Source: Oligoflexia bacterium (GTDB taxonomy: Bacteria; Bdellovibrionota_G; JANQFH01). Taken from it: a stretch of DNA of 64,000 bases. A program made the translations under genes and the position numbers. The stretch lies in the NCBI GenBank assembly GCA_028277945.1, contig JANQFH010000056.1, positions 124,001 to 188,000 on the forward strand. The letters run 5' to 3'. Shown one piece after another: positions 25,732-37,637 of this stretch (its first letter is position 1; every line of letters begins with the position of its first letter). The notes under the pieces were generated by a model that saw only the letters and a program-made list of their open reading frames with translations, was not told the origin of the DNA and ran no database searches.

Positions 25732-27678
25732 CTAAGGCTTGAGGTGCTTGGTAAAGAACTCGACGATGCTCGTGTAGCAGGTCAGCTTGTTGGCATACTT
25801 TAGGATATCGTGGCCTTCGTCTTCAAAGAGAAGATAGTCAACCTCTTTGCCCTGCTCTCTTAAATCTCGTACCAGTTTTGTGGATTCTGCTTCAATTACC
25901 CGGGCATCGTTTTTGCCCTGGATAACCAGCAACGGACAGCTGAGCTGATGTAGGTAGGTTTTGGGAGAGCGCTCGAGAAGAAAATCGCGATCTCTCTCTG
26001 GATGGCCAACCGCTAGATAGAAGTAGGTCTTCCAGGTCTCAGGAATCCCCTCCATGAAGTGGAGTAGATCGTAAGGCCCGAACATGTCACAAGCCGCACG
26101 CCAAAGCTCTGGATGGCGAGCTGCCAGGGTGAGCGTCATAAAACCACCGTAGGAGCGGCCCATCACCCCAGCACGCTGTGTGTCTATCTGTTTGTATTCT
26201 GCGGCAAGAAACTTCAGGGCAGTAACATGATCAAGGCGATCTTTGCCGCCCCAATCATGATCGACCTGCTTCATATAGTTGATACCGTAACCACTGCTAC
26301 CTCGCACATTCGGCACAAACACGGCAAAGCCACGCAAGGTAAAGTATTGGATCAGCGGCATGGAGAACCAGGCAAAGTTGGGCTTCTCCTGAGACTGTGG
26401 GCCGCCATGAATATAAAAAATAACTGGACGTTGGCCTTGGAATCCAAGCCTTTCGGCAGGAAAGTACACTCTTGCCGATACGCGCGTACCATCGTGACTC
26501 TCGTAGCTCGCATCCTCGCCTGGAGAGAGAAACTCTTGCGGCAACGCTAACAACCTCTCCGCAGTTAAAGGTGTTGGCTCTGTTGCTTTGTTTGCCGGGT
26601 TAAGGCCTTCAAGCGTATAGAGCTGCGTGGGTGTTGTCGCCGTGGAGAAGGCACACGTATACTGATTGCTCTCTTTACTATAGAAAAGGCTCTGCATCAC
26701 GCCGTCACGCAACCATTCACCGCCACCAATCACTCGCTCGACCTGCAGACTCTTGTCACCTGCCGTATAAGAACACTCATAGAGACGCGAACAGCCATCG
26801 ATATTGTACTTGAGTAGATAGCGATCTTCGCTTAGGTGTTTGAGCTGTTCCAACTCGCCGTTGGCTTCATCGCCTTGCAGTCCAGCGATTTTAACTGGCT
26901 CTGGCTGATTGGGACTGTCTACAGCCATATAGCCGACGCCATAGTTGTCGGCAAAGAGCGTCGTAATGAATAGCAGGCCCGTTTCCCCAGGAGTGAAGAC
27001 AAAATCTGCAGCACCGTTGTTAGGTACCTTTTCGGCCGTTTGTCGCTGCTCTATGGGTTTACCGAGGAGGAGCTGCTTGGTTTTCTTACTTGCATCCAAC
27101 AGGTAAATGACATGATCGCCATAGGTGTACATCTCTTTCAACAGTACTTTCGAGTAGTCTGCGTTGACGCCACAGCAGGAGATAAAGTAGCGGCTCGAAC
27201 CAAGGCTTTCGTACTCCAATGTCTTGAGGTTGACACGATAGTCGGTAACTTCGGGACTTACCAAAGGATCCACGCTAAAAACGGCCATGGCCTTTTCAGT
27301 GTCGCACTTGTAACAGAATGTTCGCTTACCGTCTGTTATCTTCGGAAGGATGGGCTCTGGAATACCGCCATCTATAGGTAGAAAGCAGGGCTCATAGTTT
27401 TCATCGCCATCTTGATCGAGCACCAGGAGAATTTTGCCTAACTTAGGCAAAACCACATAGACATCTCCAGACATAAGCTCAGGGTTCTGTAAGGCCAGCT
27501 GCTGAGGTAGTAGAGGCTGTGGCACACCCCCAGCTTTGGCCATACGGTATAAGCTCAGCCGGCCAGAGAGGTCACTAAGAAAATAGAGCTGCTCGCCTAC
27601 AAGCTGCGGGCTGATAAAGAGCCGCGCCGAGAGTAGAGATGCAAGCGGGTCTGTTGTTGGTAGCGACTGAGGCATCAC
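25732..27678 (-). CDS. S9 family prolyl oligopeptidase-like peptidase
   Basis: The 648-residue protein has an N-terminal beta-propeller-like half (about residues 1-380) and a C-terminal alpha/beta hydrolase. The triad is visible as GRSYGGF (Ser), GKNDARV (Asp) and EDEGHDI (His). The block FYIHGGPQSQ and the segment around PNVRGSSGYG are typical of acylaminoacyl/dipeptidyl-peptidase-like S9 enzymes. No signal peptide is seen, so it probably trims peptides in the cytoplasm. AAGGAG lies about 10 nt before GTG 27678; ATG 27675 is the next codon. Confidence 0.9.
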   Translation of the reverse strand: MMPQSLPTTDPLASLLSARLFISPQLVGEQLYFLSDLSGRLSLYRMAKAGGVPQPLLPQQLALQNPELMSGDVYVVLPKLGKILLVLDQDGDENYEPCFLPIDGGIPEPILPKITDGKRTFCYKCDTEKAMAVFSVDPLVSPEVTDYRVNLKTLEYESLGSSRYFISCCGVNADYSKVLLKEMYTYGDHVIYLLDASKKTKQLLLGKPIEQRQTAEKVPNNGAADFVFTPGETGLLFITTLFADNYGVGYMAVDSPNQPEPVKIAGLQGDEANGELEQLKHLSEDRYLLKYNIDGCSRLYECSYTAGDKSLQVERVIGGGEWLRDGVMQSLFYSKESNQYTCAFSTATTPTQLYTLEGLNPANKATEPTPLTAERLLALPQEFLSPGEDASYESHDGTRVSARVYFPAERLGFQGQRPVIFYIHGGPQSQEKPNFAWFSMPLIQYFTLRGFAVFVPNVRGSSGYGINYMKQVDHDWGGKDRLDHVTALKFLAAEYKQIDTQRAGVMGRSYGGFMTLTLAARHPELWRAACDMFGPYDLLHFMEGIPETWKTYFYLAVGHPERDRDFLLERSPKTYLHQLSCPLLVIQGKNDARVIEAESTKLVRDLREQGKEVDYLLFEDEGHDILKYANKLTCYTSIVEFFTKHLKP

Positions 27679-27849
27679 ACAAAAACTGCTCCTTTAGCTG
27701 AACAACAGTAACGTCGCTCAGAGAACAACGAGTTGACGCGTAAAAACTTCATGGTAACCTCTAAAATCTATTTGACGGGCCTGTTCCCCGCGGAAATAGC
27801 AGCGATCCAAGGGGATGTCAACTTAGACGCCAAGGCCAAGGAGGTTGGA

Positions 27850-29592
27850 GTGCGACGGAACGTATCTGATTTTTTAAGTACGGTTATCATTCTGCTGACC
27901 GGCTGTACACCATTGCCGGCACTGGAAACAGCCAAGGCACACCAGCAACCTGCCAATGTTAGTAAGGCTGCAGGTCATGAGGCATTTGGTACCAAGTATA
28001 TGATTGCCACACAAGGCGAGGCAGCAAGTCGTGCTGGGGCGAAGATGTTTGAGCTTGGCGGCAACGCTATTGATGCTGCAGCCGCGATCTCCTTTGCCAT
28101 TGCCGTAGAACGACCGCAGTCGACTGGCATTGGTGGCGGTGGCTTTATGCTCATCCATCTGGCCGAGGAGAAGAACATCGTATCAGCAGACTTTCGTGAA
28201 CGCGCACCGCTGAAAGCCTATGAAACCATGTATCAGGATAAAAAGGGAGAGGTTATCCCCAGACTCTCCGTTGATGGCATCCTCGCCGCAGCGGTACCCG
28301 GCATGGTTGCCGGCGTTCTGGAGATTCATGAGCGCTATGGCAAGCTGGAACGCAAAGAGATCCTCACGCCAGCGATCGAACTGGCGGAAAACGGTTTTGC
28401 GATTTATGACCACCTCGCCAGAGCCATTAAAGCTAGAAAGGATCTACTCGCCCAGTCTCCAGCAGCAAAGGCAATCTTCTTAAAAGCCGATGGTGAACCG
28501 CTGGAAGAAGGAGACTGGCTAAAGCAACCCAATCTGGCCAAGACCCTCAAAACCATCGCCAAGAATGGGCGCGCTGGCTTCTATTCCGGCTGGGTAGCTG
28601 AGGCGTTAGTAAAAGAAGAGCAACGTCTTGGTGGACTCATCACTCAGCAAGATCTAGACAGTTACGAAGTAAAGTTCCGTCAACCTATTCAAGGCAGCTA
28701 CGAAGACTATGAAATCTACTCAATGCCACCACCGAGCTCTGGTGGAGTACACGTTGTCCAGATCCTTAATATTTTAGAAGGCAAGCTCGAAAGCACTGCC
28801 CCTAACAGTGCTCGCAATATGCATTTGACTGCTTCAGCTATGCAAATGGCCTTTGCAGATCGGGCACGTTATCTGGGCGATACTGATTTTGTCGAAGTTC
28901 CCCTGACCGGACTGACATCAAAAGAGTATGCCAAAAAACTCTACGCGCAAATTCCCGCAGATCAGGCGCGAGCCTCTAAGGTCATAGAGGCAGGTGAACC
29001 TACTGCCAAAGAATCGAATGAGACAACTCATTTTACCGTGATGGACATTGCTGGCAATGTGGTTACCTCGACTCAGACGATCAACGGATGGTTGGGTTCA
29101 ACGGTTGTCGTACCGGGTACGGGTTTTTTACTGAATAATGAGATGGACGATTTTTCCGCGAAGCCAGGTGTGGCCAATATGTTCGGCGCCATTGGTGGCC
29201 GTGAAAACGCCATTGAGCCGGGTAAGCGACCGCTTAGCAGCATGTCGCCAACGATTGTCATGAAAGAGGGAAAACCAGTAATGGCACTTGGGTCACCGGC
29301 AGGCACACGCATCATTACCTGTGTAACGCTGACCATGCTCAACTACCTTGAATACGACAAAGGACTTTACGAGGCCGTCGCTGCACCTAGATATCACCAC
29401 CAATGGCTTCCTGATGAAATACGTGTGGAAGAAGACGGCTTCGAAGAGGCAACCTTAGCAGAACTAGAGAGCATGGGATACAAAATCAACCGCAAAGATT
29501 ATGGCTGTAAGGTGCAGGCTATAGCACGTGAAGGGAAGAGGCTACATGGCGTTTCTGATCCGCGTGGCGCTGGGCTTAGCATTGGCAGATAA
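27850..29592 (+). CDS. ggt: Gamma-glutamyltransferase, lipoprotein form
   Basis: The enzyme transfers the gamma-glutamyl group of glutathione to peptides or water. Family blocks: MFELGGNAIDAAAA, ERPQSTGIGGGGFM, DFRERAP, the cleavage/active-site threonine in NETTHFTVMD, GSTVVVPGTGFLLNNEMDDF, RPLSSMSP and GSPAGTRI. The protein is made as one precursor and self-cleaves before that Thr. The frame is open from 27733, but GTG 27850 is chosen. It has AAGGAGG 5 nt upstream and begins a lipoprotein signal peptide (RRNVSDFLSTVIILLTGC), predicting a membrane-anchored, periplasmic enzyme of 580 residues. Confidence 0.93.
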   Translation: MRRNVSDFLSTVIILLTGCTPLPALETAKAHQQPANVSKAAGHEAFGTKYMIATQGEAASRAGAKMFELGGNAIDAAAAISFAIAVERPQSTGIGGGGFMLIHLAEEKNIVSADFRERAPLKAYETMYQDKKGEVIPRLSVDGILAAAVPGMVAGVLEIHERYGKLERKEILTPAIELAENGFAIYDHLARAIKARKDLLAQSPAAKAIFLKADGEPLEEGDWLKQPNLAKTLKTIAKNGRAGFYSGWVAEALVKEEQRLGGLITQQDLDSYEVKFRQPIQGSYEDYEIYSMPPPSSGGVHVVQILNILEGKLESTAPNSARNMHLTASAMQMAFADRARYLGDTDFVEVPLTGLTSKEYAKKLYAQIPADQARASKVIEAGEPTAKESNETTHFTVMDIAGNVVTSTQTINGWLGSTVVVPGTGFLLNNEMDDFSAKPGVANMFGAIGGRENAIEPGKRPLSSMSPTIVMKEGKPVMALGSPAGTRIITCVTLTMLNYLEYDKGLYEAVAAPRYHHQWLPDEIRVEEDGFEEATLAELESMGYKINRKDYGCKVQAIAREGKRLHGVSDPRGAGLSIGR

Positions 29593-29595
29593 ATT

Positions 29596-30411
29596 TCAAA
29601 CTTTTGTCCAATAGGTGAAATAGACCAGCGCTGCCAGGCCGACGACAATGCAATAGTAGCCGAGCAGATGAAATTTTCCTTGGGTCAGCAGTTGCAGTAA
29701 CCACCTAAGCGCAAAGTAACCGGTTACCAAAGCGGCAACAAAGCCAAGGGCAAGCGGTGTCCAGTCCACTACGATGCCGCCAGCAACAAGCTCTCTGACC
29801 TCCAAGCCCAGCGCACCAACAATCGCCGGTATAAACAGTAAGAAGGAGAAGCGTGCGGCCTCCTGTGGTTGGAAACGCATGAGCATGGCCATGGTGATGG
29901 TCGCACCCGAGCGTGAGATGCCGGGCATGAGTGCTAGAGCCTGTGACAGACCAATGAACAGGGCGTTGTCCAATTTCATCTCATCGAGCTTGTACTCTGC
30001 TGCTCGTTTCAGTAGGTAAGGCAACAACAGCAAGCTGCCGTTGATCATGAGCAGAACTGATACCGCCAACGGACTCTCAAATAGCCGGGCAACTTGATCT
30101 TTTGCCGTAAGACCGGCAATCGCTGCCGGCAGCGTGCCAATCACAAGAAAAAGAATAACTTTGCGACCCGTACGCCGTTGTTGCATATCTCCAGATAGAT
30201 TGTCCTGAAGAATTTTCCACAGGTCTTTGCCAAAGACGAGAAGCACGGCAACCAAACTTGCCACGTGCAAGACCACATCGAAGAAAAGATCTCCCTGTTT
30301 GAAATCAATGAGATAATGCGTGAGAACTAAATGTCCAGAGCTGCTAATGGGTAAAAACTCTGTCAACCCCTGAACAACACCGAGTATGACTGCTGCTAAC
30401 GCTTCCGACAC
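29596..30411 (-). CDS. uppP: Undecaprenyl-diphosphatase
   Basis: UppP (BacA) dephosphorylates undecaprenyl diphosphate so the lipid carrier can be reused in wall synthesis. This 271-residue protein is a multi-span membrane protein with the two signature blocks: GVVQGLTEFLPISSSGHLVL near the N-terminus and MPGISRSGATI near residue 165. GTG start. Its end lies 3 bp from that of the convergent ggt. Confidence 0.95.
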   Translation of the reverse strand: MSEALAAVILGVVQGLTEFLPISSSGHLVLTHYLIDFKQGDLFFDVVLHVASLVAVLLVFGKDLWKILQDNLSGDMQQRRTGRKVILFLVIGTLPAAIAGLTAKDQVARLFESPLAVSVLLMINGSLLLLPYLLKRAAEYKLDEMKLDNALFIGLSQALALMPGISRSGATITMAMLMRFQPQEAARFSFLLFIPAIVGALGLEVRELVAGGIVVDWTPLALGFVAALVTGYFALRWLLQLLTQGKFHLLGYYCIVVGLAALVYFTYWTKV

Positions 30412-30461
30412 AGGTTCAGCTCGCTAAAACAGAATGTTCTAAGACATGATAAGCCCTTATA

Positions 30462-33250
<2,789 letters not shown>

Positions 33251-33251
<1 letters not shown>

Positions 33252-33451
33252 CAACCACCGCCAACCGCTTCGACTATGATGATCTTGTCTCTATTTTGCA
33301 ACTTAAACGAGCTGTGCCTGGCGCGCGGTATCACTTCGTCGTTGACGGCAACAGCAAGATGGGGCTGTTTGAGATTGAGGTGATGCAACAGTTCACTGAG
33401 GTTGCTTCCCTGTGGCAATTGCACCGGCTTGTCATTGACGGTCAGATCCAT
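33251..33451 (-). CDS. thiS: Sulfur carrier protein ThiS
   Basis: The 66-residue ubiquitin-like protein ends in EAVGGG; its C-terminal glycine is adenylated and converted to thiocarboxylate to donate sulfur to ThiG. The internal [13 protein letters not shown] and DKIIIVEAV segments are standard. One Gly more than the usual GG end is encoded. thiF, thiH and thiO are not in the window. Confidence 0.92.
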
Positions 33452-33762
33452 CGAGTTAACGCCTTACTGAGTTGTTTTAAGGGTGTCAAGTAGCGGGCTA
33501 AAAGGTTAAGCCCACAACGACCGTAGGGTATGGTGAAATGAGAATGGCCGTGCCACCAAGAAGACCCCGACGAGTACGTTATGGGCTCCCCCACTCCCCC
33601 CCTCGAAAAATAAACGGAGAGGCTATTTAAGCAACGGTCAGATCAGAAGGAATCGCCAGATCGGTCGAACGGTTGGTAGGAAGGACAGGTTCTACTCCAA
33701 CTTTCATAACAGCTATAGCAAAACTCTGCGAAGCATTCAACAGAATATTTTTTTGCGGCGCG
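33452..33762. other. Non-coding gap upstream of thiS
   Basis: About 310 bp without a convincing gene. On the minus strand TTGACA (33484-33489), 17 bp and a weak TAAGGC (33461-33466) could be the thi promoter, ending 9 nt before the thiS ATG. GGGCT/AGCCC around 33492-33514 can form a small hairpin. I found no THI-box (TPP riboswitch) elements such as CTGAGA or the ACCTGATC core. Nothing else is recognisable. Confidence 0.4.
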
Positions 33763-34353
33763 CTAATGAACTCTGCGATACGCAGTGCGGTAGATGGGTC
33801 GCTTTTGCTTGCTGTACTTGATCTCAAAATGGCTCAATTGCAGTGGCGGTTTCTGCTGCGGTGCAAAAACAAAAGCCTCTTGATTATTAAAGCAGTTAGT
33901 AATCACGGCAAAGTAGTCGGCATGATCGGTGGCCACCATGACCACACCGTTAGGTTTGAGTTTCGTAGCTAGCAGTTCCACAAAGCGCGCCGTGACCAGT
34001 CGCCGCTTTTGGTGCCGACGCTTATGCCAAGGGTCTGGAAAGAGCAAGCTAAAGCTCGCCACCGACTGTGCGGCAAACAGCGGCGACAGTAGCTGTTCGG
34101 CGTCACCATGCAAAAGACGGACGTTGTTCAGGCCACGCCGCTCAATGCGATCGGACGCCAGCTTGATGTACTTGAGACGCCTCTCTATACCAATGTAGTT
34201 GAGATGTGGACCAAATGGCTGCTGCAGTAACACCAGCCCCTTACCCGAGCCAATGTCCACGTGCAGTGGGTAACTATTTGCAAAGATTCGAGAAAAATCT
34301 ACAGGCGGAGTCGTCGTAGAGTTGGCTATGGAGTTGTAGTTGTCAAGCAGCAC
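33763..34353 (-). CDS. trmB: tRNA (guanine-N7)-methyltransferase
   Basis: TrmB methylates G46 in the variable loop of tRNAs. The 196-residue protein has the SAM site LHVDIGSGKGLVLL, YIGIERRLKYI, GDAEQLL, the family signature LLFPDPWHKRRHQKRRL and ATDHADYF, with KYSKQKRPIYRTAYRR at the C-terminus. The start is GTG 34353; a TATACT -10 box ends 7 nt upstream with no room for a ribosome binding site, implying a leaderless message. Confidence 0.93.
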   Translation of the reverse strand: MLLDNYNSIANSTTTPPVDFSRIFANSYPLHVDIGSGKGLVLLQQPFGPHLNYIGIERRLKYIKLASDRIERRGLNNVRLLHGDAEQLLSPLFAAQSVASFSLLFPDPWHKRRHQKRRLVTARFVELLATKLKPNGVVMVATDHADYFAVITNCFNNQEAFVFAPQQKPPLQLSHFEIKYSKQKRPIYRTAYRRVH

Positions 34354-34360
34354 GGATCTC

Positions 34361-34389
34361 AGTATAGTGCTTCCGCACGCAATCGTAAA
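34361..34389 (-). promoter_or_regulatory. trmB promoter
   Basis: On the minus strand TTTACG (34384-34389), exactly 17 bp, then TATACT (34361-34366). The -10 ends 7 nt before the GTG start, which would place the transcript start at the initiation codon. Confidence 0.7.
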
Positions 34390-34417
34390 ACCCCTGTCTA
34401 CCGGGGCTCTACTAAGG

Positions 34418-34939
34418 ATGTCAGAAGTGCGGGCATATCATCGAGGCAGCCTACTCTTTGGCCTCATCATCCTCACGCTGGTAGCGGCCAGTTGTGGTAA
34501 CGAAGAAGATTCAGAGTTTTTCTTCTTTGCCACGCCCAACCATATTGCTGTGGCTGGCAAATACCAGATTCAGCTAGATCCATTCGCCTCTTCATGCAGC
34601 GGTGTTGTGCCGCTCGGCTCCACGGCAATCATGGAAGTCTTCCAATCTGGGGAGACGATCTTCCTTGAGGTTGAAGAGCACTCTAGCTTTGGGGTGGCAA
34701 CGATCTTTGTCAGCAGCCCCGCTCCTTCTGGACCCCTGTTTGATGATGGCAGCTTCAACGCCTCAAGTTTTGGCAGCTACTTTGATAGTTTTACCGGAGT
34801 GAGTGGCAACGCTGAGGTCTTCTTTAGCGGTATCTTTGGTCTTAATACGGTTCAAGGAACAAACGATCTGCGGCTCTTTGATCCCTTTATCGGTGACATC
34901 TGCACCCTAAGCCACAGCTTCGTTGGAACACGGTTTTAA
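34418..34939 (+). CDS. Small lipoprotein, unknown
   Basis: From ATG 34418 the 173-residue product begins with a basic segment, a hydrophobic helix (LLFGLIILTLVAASC) and a lipobox ending at Cys, so it should be lipidated and exported. The mature part is Phe-, Ser- and Gly-rich, likely beta-structured, with two cysteines that could pair. No family is recognised. The frame is open upstream to 34340, but that stretch has no signal-peptide character. The stop interlocks by 4 bp with the convergent secreted-protein gene. Confidence 0.65.
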   Translation: MSEVRAYHRGSLLFGLIILTLVAASCGNEEDSEFFFFATPNHIAVAGKYQIQLDPFASSCSGVVPLGSTAIMEVFQSGETIFLEVEEHSSFGVATIFVSSPAPSGPLFDDGSFNASSFGSYFDSFTGVSGNAEVFFSGIFGLNTVQGTNDLRLFDPFIGDICTLSHSFVGTRF

Positions 34940-35958
34940 GACAAATCACCGGTCAATTTGTAGAAGTTCTTTAGCCCGTCTCTATACCTATATCCAAGCC
35001 ATCTCTCTGGAAAACTCAAGAGCACATCCCGCTGGATCGTCTTGAGCTCCTCTGTTGATAGCTCAACATCTTCGCCTGGATTGGCGGTCCTCTTCTTCTC
35101 ATCAACCAGAGCATCCCGTCTTTTGTTTCTTTCCTTGGTATGATGCTCCCATGCATCCCAAAACAGATGCAGGGCAATATTGTTGGCGACAAAGTCCTTT
35201 TCCGTGGCAAAATCGAACACGTTTAGAGAGATCTTGTTTGGATCACCAAGATCACAGTCGTACTCTAGTGCCGCTATAAAATCATCCGGGTGTAAGAAAT
35301 CACAGTTACTCACCGGTTTCGCAGCTGCCCCGTCTGTAAAACTGTCGACGTGAATACAGCGAACATCGGGGTCGTCAAATTCAATGGTCCCGTCCCTTTC
35401 GTGGGGTTGCAACCTATCTGGCGGGTAGGGAATTGGATTCTTAAACACGCGATAACTCTCCACGTAAAATTGACCGGTCCTCTGTATTAAAGGGTCGGTG
35501 TCTATGTCGCCGTTGGATCCATAGGTTACATCATAATAGGTTATCGGCAGGGGTTCAGGCGAACGCTTCAATTCGTCTGGTATTCTTGCAGCATCCTCTC
35601 TTCTATAAGTGAGCAGATCACAGGACTTACCAGACTCATCTTGCTTGCCCCACTCAAGAAAGCGGTAAAATTGGGCTCTGGCTGCCAACTTTTTATCACT
35701 GGGAAAGAGAAGCAAGGGAAAATAGCCATGGAGCTTGGTGCGAAATTCCTGAAGACCATGCAACACGTTGAGCGTAATCTGCCAACCTCCGTGGGTGCCT
35801 TTTGCGGCTGCATCTTCATGAGATACAGAGCCAAAATTTAAGAGGCTGTAACCTGTGACGCCATTGTCAAACTCTGTCTCGTCACCGCTGCCCGCTATAA
35901 CCAGGGGCACTAGCAAACAGACCATTAACGTCGTAGAAAGAGCGTTTCGCCATTGCAT
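34936..35958 (-). CDS. Secreted protein of unknown function
   Basis: The 340-residue protein has a signal peptide (residues 1-23, with LMVCLLVPLVIAGS) and a mature domain rich in acidic and aromatic residues. The block HLFWDAWEHHTKERNKRRDALVDE suggests a long helix. No catalytic motif or family is recognised. ATG 35958 is chosen because GAGGAG sits 6 nt upstream; the frame is open 26 codons further. Probably periplasmic or outer-membrane-associated. Confidence 0.65.
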   Translation of the reverse strand: MQWRNALSTTLMVCLLVPLVIAGSGDETEFDNGVTGYSLLNFGSVSHEDAAAKGTHGGWQITLNVLHGLQEFRTKLHGYFPLLLFPSDKKLAARAQFYRFLEWGKQDESGKSCDLLTYRREDAARIPDELKRSPEPLPITYYDVTYGSNGDIDTDPLIQRTGQFYVESYRVFKNPIPYPPDRLQPHERDGTIEFDDPDVRCIHVDSFTDGAAAKPVSNCDFLHPDDFIAALEYDCDLGDPNKISLNVFDFATEKDFVANNIALHLFWDAWEHHTKERNKRRDALVDEKKRTANPGEDVELSTEELKTIQRDVLLSFPERWLGYRYRDGLKNFYKLTGDLS

Positions 35959-36142
35959 GGTGGACTCCTCAAAAAAGCAGTAAGCTTGATCTTTGCTCTG
36001 CTGAGATACCACAGCTAGATGCGACGTGTCAACCACTCTGGCCGGGCTGCGTTATGAGAAAACTACCTTATGGTTCCAATAGGTTAGCTTGCCAGGAGGG
36101 GTGCAGCGTGGTAGGATGCCAAGCGGTGAGATAAGGAGAGAG

Positions 36143-36535
36143 ATGCCCAAGGGTATTAGGCTGTTACTGCTCATTCTCTGTTTGAGCGCTGTGGTTGGGC
36201 TGGCAGATATGCGCCCGAACCGAGAGAGCGCTGATATCATTATCGAGACCGCGGTGAAACAGCTGCGTAAAGCAGGGGTGCATGGCTGTGAGACCGGCAA
36301 AGAGGTTCGCTATTACAACATTAAGCCTAAACTCATTGCCACGCAAAAAACCGGAACCTCGCTTGAACCACCCAAAGACTTTGCCTACAGATTGGAGTAT
36401 GAGATCTCACCGCTGCAGGGTGATAAAACCTTGTGGCGCCAAATCACCATGACCATTTATTGGAAGCCAGATCCCGCAAAACAACAAAGCTACAATACCC
36501 GTTACTCCTTCACCCTTGCTGACACAACGAAGTAG
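36143..36535 (+). CDS. Small secreted protein, unknown
   Basis: The 130-residue product has a signal peptide (KGIRLLLLILCLSAVVGLA) and a compact mature domain of about 105 residues with alternating strands and a single Cys near HGCETGKEVRYYN. No family is recognised. AAGGAG lies 4-5 nt before ATG 36143. It ends 6 bp before the RNase Z-like gene and is probably co-transcribed with it. Confidence 0.65.
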   Translation: MPKGIRLLLLILCLSAVVGLADMRPNRESADIIIETAVKQLRKAGVHGCETGKEVRYYNIKPKLIATQKTGTSLEPPKDFAYRLEYEISPLQGDKTLWRQITMTIYWKPDPAKQQSYNTRYSFTLADTTK

Positions 36536-36541
36536 AAGACC

Positions 36542-37606
36542 ATGACCAAACTCCTCCGCCCTCGCTTGATTAATGGCTCCTTTGGGGACCCGCTTGTCTA
36601 CTGCGGCATCGCTTATGTGGGTAGAGCATTCACCTTTGATCTGGGGGCGAGCTTTGATCTGGTCAACCGCGAGTTGCTGCGGATCGACGCGGTTTACCTC
36701 TCGCACGCCCACATGGACCACATCTTTGGCTTTGAGCATCTGTTGCGTGCCAACCTCAAACAGGACCGCACGATTCAGATCTTTGGGCCTAAGGGTATCC
36801 AGAGACAGATCCGTGGCAAGCTGCAGGGGTTTACCTGGAACCTGGTGCAAGGTTACGGCTTGGAATTTGTTGTCCACGAACTACACGCAGGACAAGAGAC
36901 CATCTATCAGTTTAAAAGCGCCGAAGGTTTTCGCATGCACAACATCGACACACGCGTTCTCAAAAACCGCATCATCCATCCGATACATAAGACCGACTAC
37001 TACACTGTTTACACGGCTGGGCTGGATCACCGCATCAGCAGTCAGGCTTACGCCGTGGTGGAAAACATCGCCGTCTCTATCAACAAAGAGGTGCTGGAAA
37101 AACGTGGTTGGATTCCAGGACCGTGGCTACAGCAGCTAAAACAGCTGGCCATCAAGGGTAGAGGCAAACAACAACAACTTGAGGTGCCTGTTGCTAAGAA
37201 GCGCAGCAAGAGCTTTGTGGTGTCTGATCTTGTTGCAGAGCTGATCATTCCACGCAAACGCAACCGCATCACCTATGTCACGGATGCCGCCATGACCGCG
37301 AAGAACCGCCAACGCATTCTTAAGCTAGCGGCTGATGCCGATATCTTTTTCTGTGAAGCTGCTTTCCTCGAGCGTGATCGCGATAAGGCCATGCAAACGC
37401 ATCACATGACCGCCAAAGAGGTAGGGTGCATGGCCAAGGAGGCAGGAGCACAACGTTTGGTGTTGTTTCACTTCTCTAAAAAGTACCTCAACACCCCACA
37501 GCTACTCATCGACGAAGCGAGCGCTGCTTTTGGCAAAAAGGCGGAAGCCAATCCAAGTTATGTACCGCACCACACCTATCGTCGGCTGCCGCAACAGCAA
37601 TCTTGA
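36542..37606 (+). CDS. RNase Z-like metallo-beta-lactamase-fold hydrolase
   Basis: The 354-residue protein has the zinc motif SHAHMDHIFGFEHLLR (HxHxDH), the upstream FTFDLGAS strand, a VTDAA second metal site, and CEAAFL followed by HHMTAKEVGCMAKEAGAQRLVLFHFS with the third His. These match the RNase Z/ElaC family, whose members trim the 3' ends of tRNA precursors. A clear exosite arm is not obvious, and the middle carries a 60-residue insertion with QQQLEVPVAKKRSKS. Two of the three tRNA genes here lack an encoded CCA, the substrate type RNase Z serves. Confidence 0.8.
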   Translation: MTKLLRPRLINGSFGDPLVYCGIAYVGRAFTFDLGASFDLVNRELLRIDAVYLSHAHMDHIFGFEHLLRANLKQDRTIQIFGPKGIQRQIRGKLQGFTWNLVQGYGLEFVVHELHAGQETIYQFKSAEGFRMHNIDTRVLKNRIIHPIHKTDYYTVYTAGLDHRISSQAYAVVENIAVSINKEVLEKRGWIPGPWLQQLKQLAIKGRGKQQQLEVPVAKKRSKSFVVSDLVAELIIPRKRNRITYVTDAAMTAKNRQRILKLAADADIFFCEAAFLERDRDKAMQTHHMTAKEVGCMAKEAGAQRLVLFHFSKKYLNTPQLLIDEASAAFGKKAEANPSYVPHHTYRRLPQQQS

Positions 37607-37637
37607 CGAAATAGAACTCGCCGCTACACTCGCGGCT

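Noticed and set aside
25525-25803. 92-residue open frame on the plus strand
   Set aside because: Antisense to brnT and its promoter and to the end of the S9 peptidase gene; no start signals.
27733-27849. 39-codon N-terminal extension of gamma-glutamyltransferase
   Set aside because: The downstream GTG has a strong ribosome binding site and begins a lipoprotein signal peptide, which an extension would bury.
33452-33640. Possible TPP riboswitch before thiS
   Set aside because: I looked on the minus strand for the CTGAGA and ACCTGATC-type cores and found neither; a GC-rich stretch there is not enough.
33627-33827. 66-residue open frame on the minus strand after trmB
   Set aside because: It overlaps the trmB C-terminus in another frame, has no ribosome binding site, and its composition is not protein-like.
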